Below are positions 51,084 through 60,437 of a stretch of 64,000 nucleotides of DNA, in pieces. The stretch is from the NCBI GenBank assembly GCA_023429845.1, contig JAEZCY010000114.1, positions 1 through 64,000 on the forward strand. Direction: 5' to 3'. The position numbers and the translations under genes were made by a program. The first letter of the stretch is position 1; every line of letters begins with the position of its first letter. The notes under the pieces were generated by a model, which saw only the letters and a list, made by a program, of their open reading frames with translations, ran no database searches and was not told the DNA's origin. Origin of the DNA: Acidobacteriota bacterium. Its GTDB lineage: Bacteria > Acidobacteriota > Vicinamibacteria > Vicinamibacterales > Vicinamibacteraceae.

Positions 51084-52349
51084 ATGGCCGAATCCGACAT
51101 CGATCGCCTCATCGACGAGCTGACGGCTCTCCATGGCTCCGCCGAGGACGTGGAGCAATCGCCTCGGGAGAGCGAGCCTCACCCGGTCGCGGCCGACCGC
51201 CCCGGGCTGGTGCCGCCCGAGTTCCTCGGGGCGGAGTTCGTCGGCGCCGAACTGGTCGGGGGCGAGCTTGTCGGCATGGACACGTCGCGGCTGGAGGTCT
51301 GGCTCCGCGAAGTGGTGCGACGGGGCGGCTCGGATCTGTTGCTCGTCGCGCAGGCAGCGCCATCGGCGCGCGTGGAGAAGCGCGTGGTCCCGATTGCCGA
51401 GGGCGTGCTGGACGGTGCCGACATCGAGCGCGCCGTGCTCCCGGCGCTCCCGCCGCACGCACGCGAGACCTACGCACGTGACCGCATCGCGGACGCGTCG
51501 TTCGGGATGGCCGGCATCGGCAGATTTCGCGTGAACCTGCACCACGAGCGTGGCCGCGCAGCGGCGACGATCCGCGCCTTGCCGCGCAGCGTGCCGCGCC
51601 TCTCCACGCTGTCTCTGCCGCCGCAGGTCGAGCAGCTGGCGCACCTCACGCGTGGGCTCGTACTCGTCGGAGGAGGCACCGGGTCCGGGAAGAGCACGAC
51701 GCTTGCCGCCCTCGTCGACGAGATCAACAGGCGCGAGGCGCGGCACATCATCACCATCGAGGATCCGATCGAGTACGAGCACACCCACCGCACGTCGCTC
51801 GTGGAACAGGTCGAGATCGGCGTCGACGCGCCGGACTACCCGACCGCGTTGCGGGCGGCGCTGCGACAGATGCCGGACGTCCTCGTGGTGGGCGAGATGC
51901 GCGACCCCGAGTCGATGCGCCTCGCGCTGACGGCCGCGGAGACAGGCCACCTGGTGGTGTCCACGCTGCACACAACCGATGTCACGTCCACCGTCGCGCG
52001 GATGGCGGATTCGTTCCCCGTCGAGCGGCAGGCCACGATCCGCCAGGAGATCTCCCTCGCGCTGAGTGCCGTGCTGATCCAGACGCTCCTGCCACGCCGT
52101 AGCGGCGGGCTGGTCCCCGCCGTGGAAATGCTGATGGTGCAGTACGGCGCGCGCCAGCACGTGCGCAAGAACCAGCTGCACCACCTCCACCAGGAGATCT
52201 CGCTCACGCGCCGGTTCGGGTCGCTGACGTTCGAGGAGTCGCTCGCGTCTCTGGTGCGGGCTGGCACGATCGACGTGGACATCGCGCGTGAGCGGGCTGC
52301 GCATCCCGAGGAGCTCGCGCGCCTGCTGGAGAGCCCCGGCGGACGATAG
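51084..52349 (+). CDS. PilT/PilU-type secretion ATPase with pentapeptide-like N-terminal repeats
   Basis: A 421-residue AAA-type ATPase of the PilT family, which retracts type IV pili. Walker A GGGTGSGKSTT, the Asp box IITIEDPIEYEHTHR, Walker B DVLVVGEMRDPES and the His box TGHLVVSTLHTTD are intact. The N-terminal 60 residues are non-standard and acidic, with four repeated pentads EFLGA-EFVGA-ELVGG-ELVGM (residues about 47-66). No other pilus genes are in the window, so its partner machine is elsewhere. A TACGCT box lies 26 nt upstream. Confidence 0.88.
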   Translation: MAESDIDRLIDELTALHGSAEDVEQSPRESEPHPVAADRPGLVPPEFLGAEFVGAELVGGELVGMDTSRLEVWLREVVRRGGSDLLLVAQAAPSARVEKRVVPIAEGVLDGADIERAVLPALPPHARETYARDRIADASFGMAGIGRFRVNLHHERGRAAATIRALPRSVPRLSTLSLPPQVEQLAHLTRGLVLVGGGTGSGKSTTLAALVDEINRREARHIITIEDPIEYEHTHRTSLVEQVEIGVDAPDYPTALRAALRQMPDVLVVGEMRDPESMRLALTAAETGHLVVSTLHTTDVTSTVARMADSFPVERQATIRQEISLALSAVLIQTLLPRRSGGLVPAVEMLMVQYGARQHVRKNQLHHLHQEISLTRRFGSLTFEESLASLVRAGTIDVDIARERAAHPEELARLLESPGGR

Positions 52350-52398
52350 CGAGGCAGGTACGCGCTGGGCGCCGACGCGAACCGGCGCGGGCGCAATC

Positions 52399-52887
52399 TC
52401 AGGACGCGTCGCCGGTCGCCCGCCGCCACTTGCGCAGCAGCTCGTACATGACGATGCCGCCCGCGGTCGCCACGTTGAGCGATGTCTTCTCGCCGAGCAT
52501 CGGGATGCGCACGTGCACGTCGCACCGGCCGAGCAGATCGGCCGGCAGCCCCTCGACCTCGTGACCGAACAGGACGGCGACGGGCCACACCGGCTGCCAG
52601 TCATGGAGTTCGACCGCCGTGGACGACGTTTCGATGGCTGCCACTTGACCTCCGCCAGCAGCGAACGCATCGAGCCAGCGCGGCAGATCGTCCACGCCAG
52701 TCCACGGCACTGTGGTCTCGGCGCCCAGCGCCGTCTTGGCGATCTCCTTGCGCGGCGGCCGCGCCGTGATGCCTGAGAGGATGACCTCGCGGACACCGGC
52801 GCCATCGGCCGTGCGGAAGAAGGCCCCGACGTTGTACAGGCTGCGGATCTGGTGCAAGACGACGCTGACGGGAATGGGTCTGACCAC
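52399..52887 (-). CDS. SpoU/TrmH-family RNA 2'-O-methyltransferase
   Basis: A 162-residue SPOUT methylase. VVLHQIRSLYNVGAFFRTADGAG is the conserved motif 1 with catalytic Arg, VAVLFGHEVEGLP is motif 2, and CDVHVRIPMLGEKTSLNVATAGGIVMYELLR forms the knotted SAM-binding motif 3. It lacks an N-terminal L30e-like domain, so it belongs to the short TrmL/TrmH group. tRNA is the likely target. A TACGCT box ends 7 nt before the GTG start. Confidence 0.88.
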   Translation of the reverse strand: MVRPIPVSVVLHQIRSLYNVGAFFRTADGAGVREVILSGITARPPRKEIAKTALGAETTVPWTGVDDLPRWLDAFAAGGGQVAAIETSSTAVELHDWQPVWPVAVLFGHEVEGLPADLLGRCDVHVRIPMLGEKTSLNVATAGGIVMYELLRKWRRATGDAS

Positions 52888-52894
52888 GGCCTAC

Positions 52895-52900
52895 AGCGTA
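52895..52900 (-). promoter_or_regulatory. Putative -10 box (TACGCT) of the SpoU methylase
   Basis: TACGCT on the minus strand, 7 nt (GTAGGCC) before GTG 52887, with no ribosome site; leaderless configuration. Confidence 0.5.
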
Positions 52901-52963
52901 CAGAACGACGCCACGATCGCCGCGGTGGCAATGGCCTCGTGGAACCGTGGTAGAAAGCGTCCC

Positions 52964-54253
52964 GTGGACACCCGCTTCGTTCGACTCTGGCCCGCACTGC
53001 TCGTGCTGCTGGCGTTCGCGCCCAGCGTTCAGGCACAGCCCGCATACGACCTGCTCCTCAAGGGCGGACACGTCGTCGATCCGCGCAACGGCATCGACGG
53101 CGTGATGGACGTGGCGATCGCCGACCGCAGGATCGCCGCAGTCCAGCCCGCGATCGACCCGTCACGGGCGCGCCAGGTCGTGGACGTCGCCGGTCTGTAC
53201 GTGACGCCGGGGCTGATCGACATCCACGTCCACGTGTTTGCCACGACGGGCGTCGCCGGCGCGTGGGCGGGCGACAACAGCGTGCTGCCGGACGGTTTCA
53301 GCTTTCGCACCGGTGTGACGACGATGGTGGATGCGGGGAGCTCGGGGTGGCGCAACTTCGAGGACTTCCGCCGCACCGTGATCGACCGGGCCAGCACCCG
53401 CGTGCTCGCGATGCTCAACATCGTCGGCTTCGGCATGTTGACCGACGTGCCCGAGCAGAACGTGCACGACATGGATGCCAAGGCGACCGCGGCCATGGCG
53501 GGCAAGCACCGCGATGTCGTGGTCGGCATCAAGTCGGCGCACTATCAGGGGCCCGAGTGGGTATCCGTGGACCGCGCCGTGGAGGCGGGGCGGGCTGCAA
53601 ATGTGCCCGTGATGGTGGACTTCGGCTTCTTTCGCGCCGAGCGCCCGTACCACGAGCTGGTCGCCTCGCGACTCCGCCCGGGCGACATCAGCACCCACAT
53701 GTTCCGCGGCCCGGTGCCATACATCGGCACCGACGGACGCGTGCTCGACTACGTGAAGCAGGCACGAGCCCGCGGCGTGATCTTCGACGTGGGCCACGGC
53801 GGCGGCAGCTTCGTGTTCCGCACGATGGTCCCGGCGGTGCAGCAGGGATTCCACCCGGACACGATCTCGACCGACCTCCACACGGGCAGCATGAACGCCG
53901 GCATGATGGACATGCTCACCACCATGTCGAAGTTCCTGGTGACCGGGATGCCGCTGCGCGAGGTCATCCGCGCGTCTACGGACAAGCCCGCCGCCGTGAT
54001 CGGCAGGCCTGAACTCGGACACCTGTCGGTCGGCGCCGAAGCGGACGTGGCCGTCCTGCGCCTGCTCGACGGCACGTTCGGGTACGCCGACGGCGCTCGC
54101 GGCTCGCTCTCCGGTAGCCAGCGACTGACATGTGAAATGACGCTGCGAGCCGGACGCGTGGTGTGGGACTGGAATGCCCGAACGGGCCGCGACTACCGCA
54201 CACTGCCGCCGACCTACGGCGTGCGGGACGTGGACACGGTCATCGTGCCCTGA
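52964..54253 (+). CDS. Exported amidohydrolase/deacetylase-family metalloenzyme
   Basis: A 429-residue amidohydrolase. A signal peptide (LWPALLVLLAFAPSVQAQ) is followed by DLLLKGGHVVDPRNGIDGVMDVAIADRRIAAV, the metal motif TPGLIDIHVHVF, VVVGIKSAHYQGPEW with the probable metal-bridging Lys, DISTHMFRG, FDVGHGGGSF and TISTDLHTGSMNAGMM. This order matches the amidohydrolase/deacetylase subgroup acting on N-acyl amino acids or hydantoin-like compounds; the export signal is notable. GTG 52964 follows a weak TAGAAA box (52951-52956). The substrate is unknown. Confidence 0.85.
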   Translation: MDTRFVRLWPALLVLLAFAPSVQAQPAYDLLLKGGHVVDPRNGIDGVMDVAIADRRIAAVQPAIDPSRARQVVDVAGLYVTPGLIDIHVHVFATTGVAGAWAGDNSVLPDGFSFRTGVTTMVDAGSSGWRNFEDFRRTVIDRASTRVLAMLNIVGFGMLTDVPEQNVHDMDAKATAAMAGKHRDVVVGIKSAHYQGPEWVSVDRAVEAGRAANVPVMVDFGFFRAERPYHELVASRLRPGDISTHMFRGPVPYIGTDGRVLDYVKQARARGVIFDVGHGGGSFVFRTMVPAVQQGFHPDTISTDLHTGSMNAGMMDMLTTMSKFLVTGMPLREVIRASTDKPAAVIGRPELGHLSVGAEADVAVLRLLDGTFGYADGARGSLSGSQRLTCEMTLRAGRVVWDWNARTGRDYRTLPPTYGVRDVDTVIVP

Positions 54254-54334
54254 CGCAGTGCCGCGTCCGCCCGATCCGCCGCACGGTGCCGAGGCCCGAG
54301 CTCAGCGACGCCGCAGCAGCGTTTATTGTAGTAT

Positions 54335-54340
54335 TACATT
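54335..54340 (+). promoter_or_regulatory. Putative -10 box (TACATT) of the vapBC-like pair
   Basis: TACATT ends 3 nt before ATG 54344 within a strikingly AT-rich 26-bp island (TTTATTGTAGTATTACATTG). GTA-GTAT-TAC symmetry there could be the antitoxin operator. Confidence 0.5.
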
Positions 54341-54343
54341 GTT

Positions 54344-54625
54344 ATGGTACGAGTGACCTACTCGCTCGACGATGCCACGGTGGCCCGCATCAGGCGAACC
54401 GCCGAGCGGCTCGGCAAACCGCAGAGCCAGATCGTTCGCGAGGCCGTTGCCGAGTATGCCGAGCGCGCCGGTCGCCTCAGTGACGAGGAGCGGCGCCGTG
54501 CGCTGGGAGTGCTCGCACGTCTCCGACACGAGGCGCCCACCCGGCCCGTTGGCGAAGTGGATGAGGAGTTGAGCGAACTTCGCCGGGCCCGCCGGGCGGC
54601 TGGCCGTCGCCACCCGACCGCATGA
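54344..54625 (+). CDS. Ribbon-helix-helix antitoxin, VapB-like
   Basis: A 93-residue protein with an N-terminal RHH DNA-binding domain: VRVTYSLDDATVARIRRTAERLGKPQSQIVREAVAEYAER, the beta strand and two helices of CopG-type dimers. The C-terminal half (RRRALGVLARLRHEAPTRPVGEVDEELSELRRARRAA) is charged and should neutralise the partner toxin. Its stop overlaps the PIN-toxin start (ATGA). It probably represses its own AT-rich promoter. Confidence 0.85.
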   Translation: MVRVTYSLDDATVARIRRTAERLGKPQSQIVREAVAEYAERAGRLSDEERRRALGVLARLRHEAPTRPVGEVDEELSELRRARRAAGRRHPTA

Positions 54626-54996
54626 TCGTCCACGTGGACACGTCGGCACTCGTGGATGCGCTGACGGGTCCGCGCCGGTCGCTCGACACGCTCATCGCGC
54701 ACACGGCCGCCGGGCATCGGCTCATGCTGTCGTCGATCGCGCTGTACGAGTGGCGACGCGGCCCGCGCACCTCGGAGGAACTCGCGGTGCAGGAGGAGCT
54801 CTTCCCCAGCGAGGCGGCGGTGTCGTTCGGGCCCGCCGAAGCGGTTGTCGCCGCGCGCCTCTACGGCAAGGTCGGGCGTCCACGGGGCCGCGAGATTGAC
54901 CTCTCGGTCGCCGCCTGCGCTTTGGTGGCCGAAGCCGCGATCTGGACGCTCAACGTGAAGGACTTCCGCGACATCCCCGATCTGCGTCTTCTGTAG
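54622..54996 (+). CDS. PIN-domain ribonuclease toxin, VapC-like
   Basis: A 124-residue PIN domain. The acidic active site is visible as VHVDTSALVDAL, the Glu in ALYEWRRGP, REIDLSVAACALVAEAAIW and a last Asp in NVKDFRDIPDL. VapC toxins cleave tRNA or rRNA when the antitoxin is lost. It is translationally coupled to the RHH antitoxin. All four acidic positions are present, so it should be active. Confidence 0.87.
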   Translation: MIVHVDTSALVDALTGPRRSLDTLIAHTAAGHRLMLSSIALYEWRRGPRTSEELAVQEELFPSEAAVSFGPAEAVVAARLYGKVGRPRGREIDLSVAACALVAEAAIWTLNVKDFRDIPDLRLL

Positions 54997-55047
54997 GCTC
55001 GCGTCCCACGCGCGCCCTGGACGGGACGTTCCGTTCTCCGGCTGCAT

Positions 55048-55779
55048 CTACAATTTCTGCGCCATCACCCGTCGCGCGATCCGCACGATGTCGCTCGCGG
55101 TGCCGTCTGCCTGCAGCAGATCCTCGAGCCAGGTGCGATCGCCGGTGAGTCGGGCCCACGATCGCTCGGCGGCGGCGCGCTCGCGCGCGAGCCTCACGGG
55201 CAGCGTGGGGTCCACCTGTCGCCCGTCGTCGTTGGCCTTCGCGAGGACGGCAAGTTCGCGCCGCAGTTGCTCCGGATCGATCATCGACACCGGCGTTCCG
55301 CAATGGCCGCACGTCTCGGTGTCGCCGAGGGACACGGGCGCGCCGCAGTTCACGCAGTTGACCTGGCGTATCGACTCGCGCAGCTGCGTCACCTCCGTGG
55401 TCGTGAGTTCGCGGACCAGGTGCTTCTCGCGCAGGAAGTGATACGACGTGATGAATCGTCCGTGGCCCCAGGGGCAGCGGCGATAGGTGAAGCGCGTGGC
55501 CCGCTGCTGGTCGTTCACCTCCAGCAGCGCCTGCCGGCACCGCGGGCAGGGCGACCGTGACTGCAGCGCGCGCGAGGGGCGCAGCGTCAGGCGTTCGAGC
55601 AGCCTGAGCGTGGCGCCGGGCGTGAGCTGCTGGCTCTCGAGGTGATCGAACCAGAGCCCGCCGCAGCCATCACACACGTCCACCTGCAACACCCGGCCGT
55701 AACGCCCAGGCAGGCCGACCGTGTCCATGGCGAAGCCGCAGCCGGGGCACATCGCGGTTGGCGCCATCCGATCGGACAT
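55048..55779 (-). CDS. Zinc-ribbon (zf-TFIIB type) protein
   Basis: A 243-residue protein with three Cys-rich modules: CPGCGF with CDGCGGLWFDHLE (zf-TFIIB type), CPRCRQALLEV with RRCPWGHGRF, and CVNCGAPVSLGDTETCGHCGTPV. The last third is helical. It is probably a cytosolic metal- or nucleic-acid-binding protein; the role is unknown. I chose ATG 55779, just before the first ribbon; the frame continues upstream to 55878 through purK. It follows purK by 43 bp on the same strand. Confidence 0.78.
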   Translation of the reverse strand: MSDRMAPTAMCPGCGFAMDTVGLPGRYGRVLQVDVCDGCGGLWFDHLESQQLTPGATLRLLERLTLRPSRALQSRSPCPRCRQALLEVNDQQRATRFTYRRCPWGHGRFITSYHFLREKHLVRELTTTEVTQLRESIRQVNCVNCGAPVSLGDTETCGHCGTPVSMIDPEQLRRELAVLAKANDDGRQVDPTLPVRLARERAAAERSWARLTGDRTWLEDLLQADGTASDIVRIARRVMAQKL

Positions 55780-55822
55780 CCCACAGGGAATCGGCAGCCG
55801 CCGCAACGGGCTGCAGCCCGTC

Positions 55823-56964
55823 TCAGCGACGCGACGCGAGAGCGGTGCGGGCCCGGCGCACGAGAGCCTCCGCGGCATCGGGCGTGTCGGCCACGGCCGT
55901 GAGGTGTCCCATCTTGCGGCCCTTCCGTGCTTCGGTCTTACCGTAGAGGTGCAGCTTCACGCCGGGCATCGCAAGCGCGCCGGCCCAGTCGGGCTCGCCG
56001 TCCGCCCACTCGTCGCCGAGCAGGTTGGCCATGGCGGCCGCAGGTGCATGGGCACGGGTGGACCCGAGCGGCAGGCCGCACACGGCACGCAACTGCTGCT
56101 CGAACTGGCACGTCACGTGCGCGTCAATCGTCAGGTGGCCGGAATTGTGGGGGCGTGGCGCAAGTTCGTTCACGACGACGTCGCCGCCTGCCGTGACGAA
56201 CATCTCGACGCACAGCACGCCGACCACATCGAGGGCCTCGCAGGTGGCGCGCGCAAGCCGCACCGCTTTCGCCGCGGTGGCCTCGGGGACGCGTGCCGGC
56301 CACACCGACACGTCGAGGATGTGGTTGCGGTGCGCGTTCTCGATCGCGCCGTAGTCCAGCACCGCGCCGTCATGCGAACGAGCGACCACCACGGATATCT
56401 CCAACTCGAACTCGACCACCCGTTCGAGTACGGCGGAACGCCGCTCGATGGCCTGCCATGCCGCGGCGGCATCCGACGCGCGGTCGATGCGCACCTGGCC
56501 CTTGCCGTCGTACCCGAAGCTTGCGGTCTTCAGGATGGCAGGTGCGCCGACACGCTCGATGCCTGCCGCCAGGTCATCGTCGGTCTGGACGACGGCAAAC
56601 GTCGCGACGGGAATGCCGGCGCCTTCGAGAAACCGCTTCTCGCGCACGCGATGCTGCGTCGTGTGCAGCACCCGTCCCGACGGGCGGACCACGACGTCCT
56701 GCCCCAGTGCGGCGATGGTCTCCGACGGCACGTTCTCGAACTCGAAGGTGATGGCGGCGACCTCCCGCCCGAACGCCGCGATGGCGTCGAGGTCGTCGTA
56801 CCGAGCGGCGATCTCGTTGTCGGCCACCTGACCCGTGGGCGAGTCCTGATCCGGCGAGAACGTGTGTACGCGGTAGCCGAGACGACGGGCAGCAATGGCG
56901 AACATGCGACCGAGCTGGCCGCTGCCGAGCACGCCGATCGTGGCGCCTGGGAGGATGGTGGGCA

Positions 56965-56965
<1 letters not shown>
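55823..56965 (-). CDS. purK: N5-carboxyaminoimidazole ribonucleotide synthase
   Basis: A 380-residue ATP-grasp enzyme converting AIR and bicarbonate to N5-CAIR. IGVLGSGQLGRMFAIAARRLGYRVHTFSPD starts the preATP fold, and DVITFEFENVP-like AITFEFENVPSE, LKTASFGYDGKGQ and VNELAPRPHNSGH follow, with an intact length. The start overlaps the purE stop by one base (TGATG). Together with PurE it supplies the bacterial route to CAIR. Confidence 0.93.
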
Positions 56966-57459
<494 letters not shown>

Positions 57460-57468
57460 GCGGCTTTG

Positions 57469-57474
57469 AGTCTA
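57469..57474 (-). promoter_or_regulatory. Putative -10 box (TAGACT) of purE
   Basis: TAGACT on the minus strand, 9 nt before ATG 57459; shares the 99-bp divergent region with the SulP gene. Confidence 0.5.
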
Positions 57475-57548
57475 CCGTGGACGCGGGTCGGGCCACGCGG
57501 GCACCGATCGGCCCGCGTTCCGTCAGACGCAACAGCGTCGCGGCCTGA

Positions 57549-57554
57549 TACGCT
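57549..57554 (+). promoter_or_regulatory. Putative -10 box (TACGCT) of the SulP transporter
   Basis: TACGCT ends 4 nt before GTG 57559; the in-frame GTG 57556 is one base from it, so 57559 is preferred as start. Confidence 0.45.
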
Positions 57555-57558
57555 TGTG

Positions 57559-59262
57559 GTGGAGCGCTCGCCTACGCAGAAGACATCATTGGACATCGCC
57601 CGCTGGCGGCCTCGCCTCTTCGAGACGCCCGCCTACGGCCGCCCGCAACTCATCTCGGATCTCGTCGCCGGCGTCACCGTCGGCCTCGTGGCCCTGCCTC
57701 TGGCGATGGCCTTCGGCATCGCCTCCGGCACCACGCCGGAGGCCGGCCTGTACACCGCCATCGTGGGCGGCTTCCTGGTGTCGCTCCTTGGCGGCTCCAG
57801 CGTCCAGATCGGCGGGCCGACCGGCGCCTTCGTCGTGATCGTGGCCGGCATCATCGCGGCGCACGGCACGTCCGGCCTGTTGATGGTGACGATGATGGCC
57901 GGGGCGCTGCTCGTCGTGCTGGCCATCACCGGGCTCGGCACTGCCGTCCGCTTCATCCCGCGTCCCATCCTGATCGGGTTCACCAACGGCATCGCGGTGC
58001 TGATCGCGTCCACGCAGATCACCGACGCGCTCGGCCTGACGATGGCGACCGTGCCCGGCGAGTTCCTCGAGCGCATGGAGGCCTACTGGCACGCACTGCC
58101 GACCACCCACTGGCCGGCCGTGGCATTCACGGCCGGTTCGCTGGCCGTGATCCTCATCGTGCCCAGGCTCGTGCGGAAGGTGCCGGGGGCGATCGCCGCG
58201 CTGGTCTTCGGGACGATCGCCAGCATGCTGATGCCCGGCGTGGTCGAAACCGTGGGGTCGCGCTTCGGCGGCATCCCGTCGGGCCTTCCCACTTTCGCGC
58301 TGCCCGAGTTCCGCGCCGACCTGATTCTCCCGCTGTTCCCCGCGGCACTCACCGTGGCACTGCTGTGTGCCGTCGAGAGCCTGCTCTCGGCATCGGTCGC
58401 CGACCGCATGACGGGGGAGGTCCACAACCCGCACGCCGAACTGCTGGCGCAGGGCGTGGCCAACATCGCGGTGCCGCTGGTCGGCGGCATCCCCGTGACC
58501 GGCGCCATCGCCCGTACCGCAACGAACATCCGGGCGGGTGCAATCTCGCCGATCTCGGGCATCGTGCACGCGGTGACGCTGCTCACCGTGGTGCTGGTGC
58601 TGGCGCCGCTCGCACAGCACATCCCGATGGCCACACTCGCGGCCGTGCTGTTCGTCGTCGCCTGGAACATGGGCGAATGGTTCGAGATTCCCGGCGTGGT
58701 CAGGCTCGGCATGCAGGACCGGGTCGTATGGCTCGTCACCTTCGCGCTGACGGTGTTGGCCGACCTGACGGTGGCCGTCCAGCTCGGGATGGTGCTCGCC
58801 GCGCTGCTCTACGTCTACCGCGTGTCGGAGACGAGCTCGGTGACCATCGTGACGCCGTCGTACATAGAGGAGGGCGAGCAGCACAGCCTGCAGCTGCAGG
58901 ACGTGCCGGCCTACGTGAGCATCCTGCGCATCCACGGCCCGTTCCTTTTTGGCACCACCGACAAGCTCGCACTCGCAACGCGCGATCTCGATGCGCTGCG
59001 ATCCATCGTCATCGTGCGGACCCGGAACATGACGGCCATAGACGCCACCGGGCTCTACGCGCTGGAATCGCTTGCCGACCGGCTGCACCAGTCCGGACGC
59101 CATCTCGTACTCTGCGGGGCGCGCGACCAGCCGGCACACATGCTGCAGCAGGCGCGCTTCGTCGAGCACATCGGCATGGCCAACATCACGCCCAGCGTCC
59201 AGGCGGCGCTCAAGCGCGCCCGAGAGATCTGGCAACAGGAATCCCTCGAACGAACCTCCTGA
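57559..59262 (+). CDS. SulP/SLC26-family anion transporter with STAS domain
   Basis: A 567-residue transporter. LISDLVAGVTVGLVALPLAMAFGIASGTTPEAGLYTAIVGGF is the SLC26 signature, followed by GGSSVQIGGPTGAFVVIV and about twelve membrane helices, PLVGGIPVTGAIARTATNIRAGA included. The C-terminal STAS domain (VSILRIHGPFLFGTTDKL, MTAIDATGLYALESLADRL) has the usual DATG region. SulP proteins carry sulfate, bicarbonate or dicarboxylates; here the substrate is open. It diverges from purE. Confidence 0.92.
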   Translation: MERSPTQKTSLDIARWRPRLFETPAYGRPQLISDLVAGVTVGLVALPLAMAFGIASGTTPEAGLYTAIVGGFLVSLLGGSSVQIGGPTGAFVVIVAGIIAAHGTSGLLMVTMMAGALLVVLAITGLGTAVRFIPRPILIGFTNGIAVLIASTQITDALGLTMATVPGEFLERMEAYWHALPTTHWPAVAFTAGSLAVILIVPRLVRKVPGAIAALVFGTIASMLMPGVVETVGSRFGGIPSGLPTFALPEFRADLILPLFPAALTVALLCAVESLLSASVADRMTGEVHNPHAELLAQGVANIAVPLVGGIPVTGAIARTATNIRAGAISPISGIVHAVTLLTVVLVLAPLAQHIPMATLAAVLFVVAWNMGEWFEIPGVVRLGMQDRVVWLVTFALTVLADLTVAVQLGMVLAALLYVYRVSETSSVTIVTPSYIEEGEQHSLQLQDVPAYVSILRIHGPFLFGTTDKLALATRDLDALRSIVIVRTRNMTAIDATGLYALESLADRLHQSGRHLVLCGARDQPAHMLQQARFVEHIGMANITPSVQAALKRAREIWQQESLERTS

Positions 59263-59287
59263 CTCCGCACCGAACCGAGTTACCAGA

Positions 59288-59605
59288 ATGCCTGCCTACG
59301 TCCTCGTCGAAGTCCGTGTGACCAACCCCGGGCCCTACGCCGCCTATCGTGACCTTGCCACGGCAAGCGTTGCGCGGCATGGCGGCAGGTTCCTGGCCCG
59401 AGGCGGCGCCGTCACGCCGCTCGAGGGCGACTGGAACCCCGAGCGCCTCGTCGTGATCGAGTTCCCGTCGGTCGAGGCCGCACGGGCCTGGTATTTCTCC
59501 GACGACTACCAGCAGGCGCTGGAGGTGCGTGTCGCGAACTCTGTCGGCAAGGCCCTGATCATCGAGGGATACGCCGCTCCGCCACCACTGGACGCTGCGG
59601 GCTGA
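59288..59605 (+). CDS. DUF1330 family protein
   Basis: A 105-residue dimeric alpha-beta barrel protein: MPAYVLVEVRVTNPGPYAAYRDLATASVARHGGRFLARGG and VVIEFPSVEAARAWYFSDDYQQAL are the DUF1330 signature. Family members are small cytosolic proteins of unsettled function, structurally like antibiotic-biosynthesis monooxygenases. It follows the SulP gene by 25 bp. The 3' end overlaps the convergent lipoprotein gene by 47 bp. Confidence 0.87.
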   Translation: MPAYVLVEVRVTNPGPYAAYRDLATASVARHGGRFLARGGAVTPLEGDWNPERLVVIEFPSVEAARAWYFSDDYQQALEVRVANSVGKALIIEGYAAPPPLDAAG

Positions 59606-60434
59606 CGATTGCCGGCAGGGTGCCGTCGAGTGTACGGCGTGCTTCGGAGCGCAGGCTGCCGGGCAGGCGCTGGTTGGTGGCCAGCGCGCGCACGGTGTCC
59701 GGCTCCTCCTTCGCGAGTTCGGCCGGCGTCATCACGAGCGACTTCAGGATGGCCACAGGGAGCCCGCGCGCCTCTGCGCGCCGGGTGATGGCGATACCTC
59801 GCGGCGAGCGCTCGAACTCCTCGAGCTTGCGCCGGCAATCGGGGAACTTCGCCGATGCCTTGCGGTAGTACTCCAGGTTGGCGCGGAAGATGTCGTCCGA
59901 CCCCGTCCGCTCGGCGACGGCGGCCTCGGCGTCGAGATTGCGTGCGAACGCTTCGCCATTGCCCTTGGCAAACAGCGCCATCGACCAACGGATGCGGTCC
60001 ATCACGACGTCGGGCATGCGATAGGCATAGCTGCGATCCGTGCTCACGTCCATGTAGTCGGTGGTCGACGCCTGGTACGGCACCGCCTCGAAGTACAGCC
60101 GCACGCGTCTTCCCGGCACCACCTTGAACGCGAAGAGATCCCCGGTGCTGTCACGGTCGCGCGGCGAGATTTCGAGTCCGTCCTCATACTCCGCGCTCAC
60201 ACGCACGTTCCACTCCGGCGGGACCCCAGCCGTGTGATCGGAGGCTGCGACGCGTCCATAGAGGACGGCCGTCGGCTCAGGCGTCTCGGCGCTGGATCCG
60301 TTCTCACCAACGGGCGGGCCCAGGCGACCGCAGGCAGTGATCGCGAGTGCGCAGGCAAGCGCGATGAGCGACGAGCGACACAGGGCGCGCGCCGGACATC
60401 GTGCGATGGGTGCGTGACGCGGGAAGCTGCGCAT
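59559..60434 (-). CDS. Lipoprotein with carboxypeptidase-regulatory-like domain, last gene of the caspase operon
   Basis: A 291-residue protein. Signal and lipobox LACALAITAC predict a lipid-anchored periplasmic protein. Residues about 55-140 (AVLYGRVAASDHTAGVPPEWNVRVSAEYEDGLEI, FAFKVVPGRRVRLYFEAVPY) resemble a carboxypeptidase-regulatory or transthyretin-like beta sandwich. The rest is helical, with no known match. It starts 3 bp after the EAD1 gene stop with AAGGTGAGAG before the ATG, so it belongs to the same operon and may be the outer partner of the EAD1 membrane protein. Confidence 0.72.
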   Translation of the reverse strand: MRSFPRHAPIARCPARALCRSSLIALACALAITACGRLGPPVGENGSSAETPEPTAVLYGRVAASDHTAGVPPEWNVRVSAEYEDGLEISPRDRDSTGDLFAFKVVPGRRVRLYFEAVPYQASTTDYMDVSTDRSYAYRMPDVVMDRIRWSMALFAKGNGEAFARNLDAEAAVAERTGSDDIFRANLEYYRKASAKFPDCRRKLEEFERSPRGIAITRRAEARGLPVAILKSLVMTPAELAKEEPDTVRALATNQRLPGSLRSEARRTLDGTLPAIVSPQRPVVAERRIPR

Positions 60435-60437
60435 CTC

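Noticed and set aside
57586..59235. 549-codon minus-strand ORF opposite the SulP gene
   Set aside because: Hydrophilic His/Arg-rich antisense of membrane helices; no ribosome site or family match.
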